From Botrytis cinerea B05.10 (lineage: Eukaryota; Ascomycota; Leotiomycetes; Helotiales; Sclerotiniaceae), in NCBI RefSeq assembly GCF_000143535.2, contig NC_037310.1:2356001-2420000 (forward strand): a stretch of 64,000 nt of DNA, in the 5' to 3' direction. The translations under genes and the position numbers were made by a program. This document shows positions 48,023 through 57,921 of this stretch, piece by piece; the stretch's first letter is position 1; each line of letters opens with the position of its first letter. The notes below the pieces were generated by a model. The model worked only from the letters and a program-made list of their open reading frames with translations, did no database searches and was not told the DNA's origin.

Positions 48023-49561
48023 ATGATTGTCCGGTCTCCTATATTTGCTGGTGCTCTACGGCAAAATGGACTGGGAAATGTGTGCCTTTCATGTTCCCTG
48101 CGAACGGAATTGAGGGGCATTCGAAGAGCTGAGAGGAATTTCTCGAATACAAATGGTAGGAAAACAACAATAGTGCAAAGATTGGGGACTGGATATTTCT
48201 TTGCAAATAGAGACATCTTCGGGAATATAGGAAGGGGTGGCATGAGTACTGCTGTGGATTCACTCAGTAGGAAAGATGTAGACGGGGCAAAAGAAAGCAT
48301 TGAGAAGAGATCTACGATACCGGCTACTGCACAATTAGAAAACCTGCCACCGCATCGACGAAGGCGGCATAAGCAATCACTTGAACAAGAAGGCGATAAA
48401 GAATTCCTTCCTGAGAATGCCTCCACGATCCATGCCGACCGCGCGAGTGCACTCCCGCAATCCTCCATAAAACGACTATTATCCATCCTCTTATCGCTCA
48501 CCAAACCCCGCCTTTCTATGCTCGTCGTTCTTACCGCATGCTCAGCCTATACATTATACCCAGTACCTTCACTCTTATCCTCGACTCTTCTTGAAACACC
48601 CAGTTTGAGTACCCTTACCCTTCTCTTCCTCACGACCGGTACGGCCCTGTGCGCCGCTTCCGCAAATACCCTGAATATGCTTTACGAACCTAAATTCGAC
48701 GCGCAAATGTCACGAACACGAAATAGACCTCTTGTTCGTAAACTCATCTCGCCGGGTGGGGCTTTACTTTTCGCAATCGCGAGTGGAGTTGTTGGGGTAG
48801 GAGGTTTATATTATGGGGTTAATCCCACCACTGCATTTTTGGGTGCTTTGAATATTGGGCTATATGCTGGTGTTTATACGCCATTGAAAAGAGTTACAGT
48901 GTTTAATACCTGGGTCGGTGCAATAGTTGGAGGTATTCCTCCATTGATGGGGTGGACTGCTGCAGCTGGACAAACATCCTCGCATCTTTCTTCTTCGTCG
49001 ACACCTGAATGGCAGGATCTACTCCTTGGACCAGATAGTGCAGGAGGTTGGCTGTTAGCAGGATTGCTATTTGCATGGCAACTTTCGCATTTCATGCCTT
49101 TATCCTGGTCTATTCGTGAAGAATATAAAGGTGCCGGATACAGAATGTTATGTTGGGTAAATCCTGCCATGAATGGTCGCGTGGCTCTGAGATATAGTAT
49201 CGCATGCATACCCCTATGCATCGGTCTTTGCTATGCGAATGTAACTGAATGGACATTCGCAGCAGCTAGCATGCCTGTAAATGCATGGTTGGTGCGAGAG
49301 GCCTACAGGTTTTGGAAATACGAGGGCCAAAAAGGAAGCGCGAAAAAGCTTTTCTGGGCAAGTGTTTGGCATTTACCAGTCGTACTTGTTTTGGCAATGG
49401 TGGAGAAGAAGGGCTTGTGGAGTAGAATTTTATCAGTGATTTTTGGACAGAGAACAGAGGATGACGAGGAGTGGGAATACGTGGACGAGGATGAGCATGA
49501 GGAAATATCTGTGCAGAAATCACCTGTTTCAGTAGCCGTCTCGGCAAACTCAACTAGATAA
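48023..49561 (+). CDS. COX10: Protoheme IX farnesyltransferase, mitochondrial
   Basis: Heme O synthase: transfers a farnesyl group to heme b, the first step of heme A synthesis for cytochrome c oxidase, in the mitochondrial inner membrane. Single exon, 512 residues. The N terminus is basic and Ser-rich (MIVRSPIFAGALRQNGLGN...), as for a mitochondrial presequence. The UbiA-type core starts at LTKPRLSMLVVLTACSAYTL. The first prenyl-diphosphate motif region is NTLNMLYEPKFDAQMSRT followed by RNRPL, and the second conserved region is FAWQLSHFMPLSWSIREEYK then GAGYRML. Eight or so hydrophobic helices are visible, including ALLFAIASGVVGVGGLYYGV and NTWVGAIVGGIPPLMGW. The C terminus is acidic (EDDEEWEYVDEDEHEE). 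Length and motifs agree with fungal Cox10. Confidence 0.95.
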   Translation: MIVRSPIFAGALRQNGLGNVCLSCSLRTELRGIRRAERNFSNTNGRKTTIVQRLGTGYFFANRDIFGNIGRGGMSTAVDSLSRKDVDGAKESIEKRSTIPATAQLENLPPHRRRRHKQSLEQEGDKEFLPENASTIHADRASALPQSSIKRLLSILLSLTKPRLSMLVVLTACSAYTLYPVPSLLSSTLLETPSLSTLTLLFLTTGTALCAASANTLNMLYEPKFDAQMSRTRNRPLVRKLISPGGALLFAIASGVVGVGGLYYGVNPTTAFLGALNIGLYAGVYTPLKRVTVFNTWVGAIVGGIPPLMGWTAAAGQTSSHLSSSSTPEWQDLLLGPDSAGGWLLAGLLFAWQLSHFMPLSWSIREEYKGAGYRMLCWVNPAMNGRVALRYSIACIPLCIGLCYANVTEWTFAAASMPVNAWLVREAYRFWKYEGQKGSAKKLFWASVWHLPVVLVLAMVEKKGLWSRILSVIFGQRTEDDEEWEYVDEDEHEEISVQKSPVSVAVSANSTR

Positions 49562-50543
49562 ATCATGCGGAAGAAAATTTGTATGTTTATAGAGATTCTC
49601 TTATCCATCTCTACTTTTGTATTTTGTGTGTACAATAGTTTTCGCGTGTGGTTTTGTAGATATGAACCTACCAGCGGGCGTGCAATATTAGAAATATTAC
49701 TCTATAAATTCGAGATTACGTCTCTCAATCATGAGCTAAATGGATGCCGAAATACGTTCTTACTGGCATATAGTTCTCTCCTCTTTCTAGTCTACCAATA
49801 ACACGATCTTCACCTCTCAAGAGTCAAGCCTACTCATTTCTCATCTGCACTTCCTATCACCACTTTCTTGTATGTATGTGTTTTGACACGGGGCGCAAAT
49901 ATGGAACTACTCCTGAAACCTCGTTTCAAGGCCTATAATGTTATGTTATGATGGCTCCTGCTGACTAGCATTCAGCAAGATACTGCAGTGCGGTGAATAC
50001 TGCTTTTCGACACAGTAATGACTCTTTGGGAGATTGGAATATGATTCCGTTTAAAGAGATCAAGTTGAGTACTGAAAAAAACCAAAACATTCGATTCGAT
50101 TTTAATCGATAATAATGACTCTCAAGAGGAAGAAAAAGTCTTGGGATGACTGTATGAGCATATCAATCTTGATACAAAAGTAACCACGTTCCCTTCTGTG
50201 TAAGGTTTCTGACCTTCTACCTGCAACCCACACTCCAGAGCCTACAATACAATTCGAAGATCCCGTTTACATTCAAACACAACAGTATCTTCCATAAGAT
50301 TGGATTCTTGTTACCAACTGTTCTGATACCTGGCATTTACGGACTACTCTCTTCTCATCAGCATTCCGCCGGCAAGTGACACAACTTCAGAAGATACCTA
50401 TCTGATTTGATCTTCCCGTAAGATTTCCGCGACGCCATTTGTCGTGCAATTGTTTAACTTGAATCAGTCAAGTAATCGCGCCAATAGACCCGCCTCGAAG
50501 CATTCAACATCTTCCTGCCGGCATCTATTCCGGCCACCACAAG
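49562..50543. other. Intergenic region, 5' flank of first Cys-rich copy
   Basis: No gene. From about 50110 to 50250 it carries a segment (TGACTCTC..., ATGACTGTATGAGCATA) that recurs before the second and third copies of the downstream family. Confidence 0.5.
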
Positions 50544-51065
50544 ATGTGCAAAACAATAGTTACCAGAGGACCGTGCTGGTGCAACGGTAACAATGGCAAG
50601 ATTGTCAACGTTCGCGAAAAGTTGGATGAGTGCGAGAACGTAAAGAGCGGAGGCTCACATGACGAGTATTGGCAACCTTATATGAACATGGATATTGTTG
50701 GAGGAGGCGAATGCGATGAGTGCCGCGGTTTAGCGTTCGAGGCCGAGAGATTAGAAATAGAAGCGCGAGAAGCACAGAAATTGGAGGCGGAAATAGTAGA
50801 GGCACAGAGACTGGCAGAAGAGCGTGTAGCCCAAGAAGCAGCGCAAGGAAGTTATCAAGAAGGTTATCAAGGAGGCTATCAAGGAGGCTATCAAGGACGT
50901 TATCAAGGAGGTTATCAAGGAGGTTATCAAGGAGGTTATCAAGGAGGCTATCAAGGACGTTATTCAGGAGGATACCAAGGAGGCTATCAAGGAAGCAATC
51001 AGAGAAGCTACCAAGAAGCCCATCGAGAAGGTCATTCAAGAGGCCATCGAGGACACAATCGCTGA
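50544..51065 (+). CDS. Small Cys-rich protein with GGYQ repeats, family copy 1
   Basis: Single-exon ORF, 173 residues. It begins MCKTIVTRGPCWCNGNNGK with a CXC pair, has a second pair CDEC at about residue 58, then an Ala/Glu-rich probable coiled coil (EAERLEIEAREAQKLEAEI), and ends with about ten imperfect GGYQ units encoded by a 12-nt repeat (GGTTATCAAGGA type, about 50857-50995). No signal peptide. No known family; it shares its layout with the copies at 52021 and 53332 (MC start, Cys pairs, helical Ala/Glu tail). The antisense frames over the repeat are also open but are shadows. Function unknown; the paired Cys could bind a metal. Confidence 0.65.
   Translation: MCKTIVTRGPCWCNGNNGKIVNVREKLDECENVKSGGSHDEYWQPYMNMDIVGGGECDECRGLAFEAERLEIEAREAQKLEAEIVEAQRLAEERVAQEAAQGSYQEGYQGGYQGGYQGRYQGGYQGGYQGGYQGGYQGRYSGGYQGGYQGSNQRSYQEAHREGHSRGHRGHNR
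50857..50995. repeat. 12-nt coding tandem repeat (GGTTATCAAGGA type)
   Basis: About ten units, with variants GGCTATCAAGGA and CGTTATCAAGGA, encoding (G/R)-Y-Q-G. Likely to vary in length between strains. Confidence 0.85.
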
Positions 51066-52020
51066 TTAGTATGCAGTATTAGAGAAGCTACAACAGGATG
51101 AGGCTGGAGCGGTGGTGAGCTCCATTAACGTCTCGTTTTTTGCCGTCGCGCTGGAGTTATGCGTCGGACTTTCTTAGAGGATATAGACATTTCATCCTTC
51201 GCCTGCTTAATCTGGAGCGTCGAGTAGATAAATGCAAACCTTCTATACACTTTGGTCGGGTTATTCAATATGCAATGTATTGCAACACTTGGAGTGTAAG
51301 TCTCGACATCTGATTACACTTGTAATCGATTTCATTCACATCGGTCTTCTGTGCATTGTAGGCGTGGAGATGTACTTCTACACTACTCTCGAGCCTCTAT
51401 ATACTCGGCGTGCTTTTTTTAATAGGACTGGATTCCTAGACTTCGATCTAATTATGCTAGAGTGTGCGGTTTCTTCCAGGGGCTTTTCATCTTCACAGCT
51501 TCTTGCCTGTCAGTTTCCTAACAATTGTTTTCATACCTCCCGCTATCATCGCGATCGCGTCTTTGTGTTTGGTCCGTGAATCGCAGGCGTCGGAAATCTA
51601 TATACTAAAACATACTTTCGTGCCCTGAATAAAATATCTTGTTCTAGATGATGGCCCCTTTCAGGCAGCGAGATGGGGGAGGAAGGTCTACGGTGAATTG
51701 CTCCCCGGTGCAGAAATGACTCTTTTAGCAGAGGAAAGTCACTGATTTTGAAGACACAGAGTGGACTCCCTTTCGAAAGAATTGGAATTAGTCTTCTTGA
51801 AGAATTTTCAGTGACTCCAGAAGGAGAATTGCAGTGGCTCTCTCTCTCTCTTGATAATTCTTAATGACTGTGTGAGCCTAGTCTCCTCGACACAAAAACT
51901 CTTCGTTTCTCTTATGGAAGTATTCGATCTTTGATCTTTAACAATATCCAACAATCCACATATCTTCAAACTTGCAAATATTTGAGACTTCGGGAAATAG
52001 CATTGCTTTCCGTTAATATC
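51066..52020. other. Spacer between family copies 1 and 2
   Basis: Holds the 3' flank of copy 1 (conserved block about 51160-51258, GAGCGTCGAGTAGATAAATG) and the 5' flank of copy 2 (about 51812-51890, with ATGACTGTGTGAGCCTA). No independent gene. Confidence 0.55.
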
Positions 52021-52311
52021 ATGTTCCTCTCGATCGTTCCCTGTCTGTACAGTTCTAAGAAATTCTATGCCTCTGTAGTTGCTACAGATTGGCGGTGTAA
52101 CGGAAACTCCCGCATTTATGTTGGCTTGGAGGAAACTAAACTCGTTTGTGGCAAGGCAATAGAGGGACACCGATGTGGAGAGGAACCCGAATAAAACAAA
52201 ATCATTTACGACTCCTGGACATACGGTATGCGCTGGGGAGTGAGCCCGGATCAACAGAGGAGACTGCAGGAAGCTGAAGCTGAAGCCCAGGCAAGAGCCG
52301 CATGGATCTGA
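52021..52311 (+). pseudogene. Cys-rich family copy 2, interrupted by in-frame TAA
   Basis: From ATG at 52021 the frame runs MFLSIVPCLYSSKKFY, then DWRCNGNSRIYVGLEETKL and VCGKAIEG, and stops at TAA 52192-52194. The same frame then continues for 38 codons (SWTYGMRWGVSPDQQRRLQ, EAEAEAQARAAWI) to a second stop at 52309-52311. WRCNGNSRIYVGLEETKLVC aligns with CWCNGNNGKIVNVREKLDEC of copy 1, and the Ala/Glu tail matches the coiled-coil part of copies 1 and 3. The MC start of the paralogues is not conserved. This looks like a decayed copy. A shorter expressed protein from an upstream ATG at 51931 (87 residues) is possible. Confidence 0.55.
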
Positions 52312-53331
52312 TATTCTATCGAAGGACAAGATGTTATTGATGTATCAGTGGTGAGATGGGTCCTAATCTTGTTGTCGATTTCTTTGGTTTGCAATGGGGT
52401 TTTTAAAGGGTTATTTGTCAACTCCCCGCCTAATTAGAGAGTTGAGCATTTAGAACAACTTCAAAACCTTTACATATATATGGATACGCGTTGGGCTTTC
52501 GTAAAAGTTATAGAAGCCACCTCCTCCACCTGGAGTGTTGAGTAGATGAACATAAACATTTTACACAATTTGGTCCTGTGCTGGAAGAGAAACATGTGAT
52601 GTATTCCATTGTAGCGTATATAGACATTGAACCCGATGACTTGTAGTAATCGTATTGGCTCGGTCTGTATTGATAGTCCTTGTATCAAAAGTACAGAGAT
52701 GCATGTTCCAGCTCTACCTAATCTGATTCCAGAGTGTGCCGTGCGGTGGATGATTATAAGTTTCGACTCAAGAATCTACATCGGTTTTCCAAGTTCAGAG
52801 ATCCTTCGGGTAAAATCACGGCTATTAAATTTTTAATACTCATCGTGAGCTAGAACAGTCATAATAGGGCTTTACATGATGCTCTATACTACTTTTTTTT
52901 TTTTTTTTTGGCGAAATGATTTAGGGAGATAAGTATCCCATCCAGTAGAGTAATAGTTCTTTTCGACTAGTAAGCCGAGTACATCCGCGAGGAAATAGGC
53001 ATGACTCCTCGAGAAGAATAGCAGTGGAATGACTGCATGAGTATAGCACAGTATGCATAAAAAGCGTCGAGTCCCCTGTGGTGTAGAGATTGTATCTTCC
53101 GACTTCCTCACGTTTCAAGACAACAAGACATTTCATCAAAACCAAATTACCAGTAGTTATTCAATACTCTGTTACATTGTTTCTACAAATAATTCTCTTC
53201 CCTTCTGTAAGAATATCTACATTAAGCTCCCCGTGCCAATCCACGATATCTTCACAGCAAATATCACGCATAATCTAACCGCGATAATATATACCTGCTT
53301 CAAATCCACTTGTTTCTCCCATCTATGCGAA
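52312..53331. other. Spacer between family copies 2 and 3
   Basis: Holds the 3' flank of copy 2 (conserved block about 52486-52574), a poly-T run at 52891-52908, and the 5' flank of copy 3 (about 53002-53130, with ATGACTGCATGAGTATA). No independent gene. Confidence 0.55.
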
Positions 53332-53715
53332 ATGTGTTTTCTACGGCGTCCATGGAAATATTGCGTGTGCAATAACGCTTGCGGTGACGACAACATATCT
53401 CCAATTTGGGTGCCGGAATGCAACCAGATCAAGAAATTCTGTTGGGAAGTAAGCTCGGGTCTACTTGAACACGACACAGAGTTTTGGGAGCAGGCAGGAA
53501 ATTTTGAATTCGTAGAACGGGAATGTGAAAAATGCTGGTATCGCATACAACATATTAAGAAGAGACAAGAAGAAGCAGCAGCAGCAGCAGAGAAAGCAGC
53601 ACGGGAAGCCAATGACCAAGCAAATTTGCAAAAAGAAGAAGTAAGAGCAAATGCCTCATTCTTAGAATCGGGCTCTGCTATATCAAGGGCTCGAGGAGAT
53701 CGGTATGGTATCTGA
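53332..53715 (+). CDS. Small Cys-rich coiled-coil protein, family copy 3
   Basis: ORF of 127 residues from ATG at 53332. It starts MCFLRRPWKYCVCNNACGDD with a CXC pair, continues with ECNQIKKFCWEVSSGLLEHD, has a CEKC pair near residue 72, then a Lys/Glu/Ala-rich helix (KKRQEEAAAAAEKAAREAND) partly encoded by a GCA run. The frame is open upstream to about 53053, but the MC start matches copy 1 and is preferred. No known domain. Similar order of elements to copies 1 and 2 and shared flanking blocks show common descent by tandem duplication. Function unknown; likely cytosolic because there is no signal peptide. Confidence 0.65.
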   Translation: MCFLRRPWKYCVCNNACGDDNISPIWVPECNQIKKFCWEVSSGLLEHDTEFWEQAGNFEFVERECEKCWYRIQHIKKRQEEAAAAAEKAAREANDQANLQKEEVRANASFLESGSAISRARGDRYGI

Positions 53716-54807
53716 TGTTTGGGGGAACGAAAAATGTCGATGGCAGGCTGGTGGAAAGTCTGGTCATCATCTCGATGGATTTCTTTTTGTTTACCTAGGA
53801 CTTTGAAAGGGACCGCTTGATTCGGTATCCTCCGCCTATTCATAAAGTTCGGCTTTGGAATGAGTGTAGACCCTTTACAAAATTCATCTTGGATGAATGC
53901 GCGTTGGACTTCCGTAGAAGAGTTTAGATATTTCGTGCTCCGCTTAATCACTAGAGCGTTGAGTTAATATGAATATAAACCCTTTACACATCTTGGTCAT
54001 TCGTAAACAAGTCCTGCACAGCTCCTTGAAAACAGAGTCGCACTTAAGGCTGGCTCTTCACGAATTTCCCTTCAGACTGATTGTCCCGTACAAATGACTT
54101 GTTCATACGAAAGAATCATCACCGTTAAAGTGTTCCGAAGGAAAATTCGGAAAGAAAAGACGGATTCAAAATAATTCCCAAAGACCAACAAGAATCATCG
54201 CCGGAGCAGTTCAGTCTTTCTCTCACACAGATCATAATGAATCAAGCAACCAGCAGAAGTGAAAAGACGAAGAGCGAAATTGAATGTAAATCATATATTC
54301 ATATATTCATCTCTCCTATATACTTCCTTCATTATCCATCCATCCTATAGGATTTAAATTGTGACCACAAATCGAATACTAATATAAATTTCATCCTCCC
54401 ATATTTCATAGCTCATCTGCATTTATTTACTCATAATCCATCGCACTTTTTCGAGCCACCTGACTGATTCTTTGCCACCCATTATCTACAGTCGCCATCA
54501 TGAAATTGTCCGAAACGCATCGAAACGTGTAATGCTCTTCGAATCGACTAACAATGCATATTCCATCGAGATTCGAAACAACAAAATCCAATGCCCCAAA
54601 ATTTTCGTAAGGATCGAAAGACCACCTCGTAACATCCGCGAAAATGCCAACATTTCAGCCTAGGAAAACGAAAGACACCGACCAAAACTTTTGGATATAG
54701 ATACACTCGCGAAGAAAAGACGAAAGCGTACTTTGTTGCAAGCTTGAGGAAAAGCTCTCTCAGCTCTGACCCGACACTGAAGCAACCCCCATCATTACTA
54801 TCATCTC
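53716..54807. other. Intergenic region, 3' flank of copy 3
   Basis: The conserved 3' block of the family is at about 53898-53998. The rest has no supported gene; a 63-codon ORF at 54472-54663 is not called. Confidence 0.5.
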
Positions 54808-56287
54808 CTAAATACGTCTCATCAAGCCCTTCTTTCCCTTCATCTCTCTTCTGGACTTGGCCTTCTTTTGTCCATCTCTCTTGACATAGATAACCTCGTT
54901 GTCAGGATCGACTTGCTCACCACCGAACTCACTTCCTGGTCCGAAATCAGGCTCACCTCCCAAAGAACCGAAGATATCTCCGATATAGTTGGTAGGAGCT
55001 ACACCTGCAGCGAAAGTTGAGTTCCAGCCATCAAGAAGTCCCTTGATAACTTCGGTACCGGCGATGTAGATGTTTTCAACAGCTGGTTCAAAAGCACCTT
55101 GGTTGGAATACAAGAGGTTGAATTCGACAGATGCACCGGGGTATGGGCGGTCGAAATCAGAGGCTGTGCGCATAATGATGATACGGGAGAAATCGACGAT
55201 CTTGAAGAGAGCGGCACGCAAAAGAGCAGAAAGAGTGGCGTTATCTTCTTGGGCAGTCATGCAGTAAACTCCCGAACCGTTGGTGAGCAATGTAGTGGTG
55301 TTTTCGAATGCTTCTCCGAGGAGGGTACCAGAGTAGTAGACATCTGAAGTTGCGGTGTCACATGTGATGACAGTAGGAGCGTGAGTTGCTGCTTGGTATT
55401 TGTTGACAGCGGCTGTGGAGTTGTCTGTTGCGTACAATGCACGGTAGGCGATGGATTCGGATGAATCGTTCAAAGATGCCTTTTTCGCGAATCCTACGGC
55501 CAAATCACGGAGTGGTTCGTTGACCTCGAATACTTCGGTTCCGTAGATGTTGCCTGGGTATTGATCTGGGGCATATGAACCTTGGGGGAAATATCCGGTT
55601 GTGAAGTTATCGGGCTTTTCTCTTGCGTCGAATTCATATTGAAGAGCAACTTGGATGGTGTACTTGGAGAATGCGACGTCACCAATACTGCCGTGCTTTG
55701 GGTTGATACCAGCAATTCCACCAACGAGGAAATAAGTCGAGCTGAGATCGAAAGCGGGGGAGAGAGTCAAAGCGGTGATGGTTGAAGCTGCGTTGATTTC
55801 AGATTCACCAGTGGTGAGTTGACACACGGATCCATCGGCAAGACAATGGGCTTGTGGGAAGAGAGGGGAGAATCCGGGCACGGTGATGTTTTTGGCAAGG
55901 AGGTTTCCGATTGAGCCTTCGGTGAAGGAGTTTTCATACCAAATGTCTGCTTCGGGTGAGAACTAAGAAAAAGTCAGATGATATGCCTGAATTAAACATA
56001 ATTGTCGTATCTCTTAGGGCAAGAGTAATGCGAAAAACCTAATATTGAGACCCGTCAAGATGACGTAAGGAGATACATACCATAGAAATGATGAAGACCT
56101 TAGGTTTGACCACGCTAGATGTCGAATTGGTAATATCCAACTTAACGTCCAAACCATCAGCTTGAACACTGAGATGGATGTCCTTCTTGTCTAATTTGGT
56201 TTTTGGAAGTCCATATGGCTTAGTGGTTGCAGCAGCAGCCACAGATCCTACACCCGCCAAAAGGCTAAGAAGAGCAGAAGTACGCAT
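54808..56287 (-). CDS. Purine nucleoside permease family protein, secreted/membrane-exported
   Basis: Inferred exons (minus) are 56287-56081 and 55962-54808 with a 118-nt intron, phase 0; 453 residues. The signal peptide is MRTSALLSLLAGVGSVAAAA. After KPKVFIISMFSPEADIWYEN the protein follows the NUP family: VPGFSPLFPQAHCLADGSVC, LTTGESEINAASTITALTLS, STYFLVGGIAGINPKHGSIG, VALQYEFDAREKPDNF, then a substrate-domain region with YRALYATDN and the late MRTASDFDRPYPGASVEFNL motif. The fold is related to nucleoside phosphorylases. Candida NUP transports purine nucleosides, although other members may be nucleoside-cleaving or binding proteins. The C-terminal 35 residues are Lys/Arg-rich (KKAKSRREMKGKKGLMRRI). 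Several NXS/T sites suit an exported protein. Confidence 0.92.
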
Positions 56288-56968
56288 ATTTGCGAGAAGG
56301 GTAGCGGGGGATGGGTAGGAGAGAGAAGCACAAGAGAGAAGATCTTGGAATAAGAAGACTTGATGATCTGTCTATTACTCGAGGGGAGGAAGGAAGAGCG
56401 CGAGAGAAGCTATAGAAGAGGTAAAGAGAGAAGGAAGAAAAAAATCATCTGCGTGCGAGGTTCTGGAAGGTTAATATATTCCGTGGTACCTGCAGTGAAT
56501 TGTTAATCAAAGCAAAGAATGCATTGTGGATGACCCATATCCCCACAAATCTCCTCGAAAGCATGTTAATCACACGCTTCGGATATTCACGCATCTGTTC
56601 CTGGTTCTGAGGCTTTATCCAATAAACTTTCTCGTTCGGTTGAGAATACTTGACCGATTTGACGGGGGAGCTGATCTTTGATCTTCCTTGCAGATACTAG
56701 AGAGGGGAGCTGGATTAGTCTAGCTCGTCTGGATGGATAGGTATGGATATTGGTATGGATATGGAGTACCAAAACGAGGTATCCCACAATACACCCAAAC
56801 GATATCAAAAGATAGCAAATAATGGTAATAAATCTATTAAATCAGCCTCGCTATCCAAGCCTCTTTCCAAAAATCAGTCCAACTCCGATATCGTTACCAG
56901 GATTCATCATACAAAAAAACTGTAGAATTCAAGCCTTATCGCAATGCGTGTGAACCCGCCGCTAAAAC
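56288..56968. other. Intergenic region
   Basis: 5' flank of the permease gene, with purine-rich stretches at 56380-56450. No gene called. Confidence 0.5.
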
Positions 56969-57217
56969 CTACGTAGTACATCCTGTAGGCTGTATGTAAC
57001 CATGTTGTATGCACATAAGCCTTGGAATTTTCTTGGGAATCTCACCGTCATCATCCATTTCAAGACGAACGTCTACAGTATCTCTTCTCTTCGTCACATA
57101 TACGGGATAGTCTCCGTAGGAACTCGCCAATGGAAGACTTGGCGAGATACCAGAGCGATTGATAAATCCGGGTGATTGTTGTTGTGCGGAGAACCAACAC
57201 AAACAGGCAGAAATCAT
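56969..57217 (-). CDS. Possible small hypothetical protein
   Basis: 82 codons from ATG at 57217: MISACLCWFSAQQQSPGFIN, then SLPLASSYGDYPVYVTKRRD and LEMDDDGEIPKKIP. The N terminus is weakly hydrophobic, so a signal peptide is doubtful. No family is recognised. Kept only because codon use looks protein-like and no better reading overlaps it. Confidence 0.25.
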   Translation of the reverse strand: MISACLCWFSAQQQSPGFINRSGISPSLPLASSYGDYPVYVTKRRDTVDVRLEMDDDGEIPKKIPRLMCIQHGYIQPTGCTT

Positions 57218-57657
57218 TGTTATTTTCAACTTGTCAATATGATTTGATTGTCACGGTATCTTTCGTATATCTATCTACTCGAGCATCGATAAGAGAATTT
57301 CCCGCCAAGTCGATGATAAAAGTGGACGTTACTCATTGCCGCATCTAATTATTCATCTAAACTTCGGCTGACTAGTCGAGCTAGTCTTCTGGTATATTTC
57401 TCGTTCCTAGATCCATTTACGGGAGCTAACATATCATTTCCTCTTGTAGAATAGGATAATCGAAGAAGAAGAAATTTGTACAACTCAAATGTTGAAGTCT
57501 CATTGAGTCATTGTGCAGTAGGTGATGTAAACAAATAACAACCGTACACAATTGGGATTCTCGGCTCCCTTGCTTCAATTCTCAATCATCTAATAATCCA
57601 TATCAATCAATCGACCATATCATCCCATCCTATCACCATCTTGGCAAAGTCCTCAGA
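57218..57657. other. Intergenic region
   Basis: Nothing recognised. Confidence 0.45.
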
Positions 57658-57921
57658 TCAATTTGAAGCATTGTAAACAATTTTGATACCGCTCGCAGGA
57701 TAATCCTCGGTGAGCTCCGCAAGTCCCCGTTCATCCCATCCAAACAGCGCCGCAAAAGATAAGCTCAACCACAACCCCCCCATGCCATCATCCACACCTC
57801 CACTTGAAGAAGTCAATCTCAAGTATCTACCCAGTACATGTCTTCGACCTTCCTTTTTTGTGCTAGACCTCACCGACGACGTTGAATTCTTGTCAAAAAG
57901 AACCATCCGATTACGAACCAT
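57658..57921 (-). CDS. Possible small hypothetical protein
   Basis: 87 codons from ATG at 57921, ending FAALFGWDERGLAELTEDYP then ASGIKIVYNASN. The overlapping plus frame (57710-58012) is also open, so one is a shadow. The minus frame is slightly more protein-like. No family, and it could be the last exon of a longer gene. Confidence 0.25.
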   Translation of the reverse strand: MVRNRMVLFDKNSTSSVRSSTKKEGRRHVLGRYLRLTSSSGGVDDGMGGLWLSLSFAALFGWDERGLAELTEDYPASGIKIVYNASN

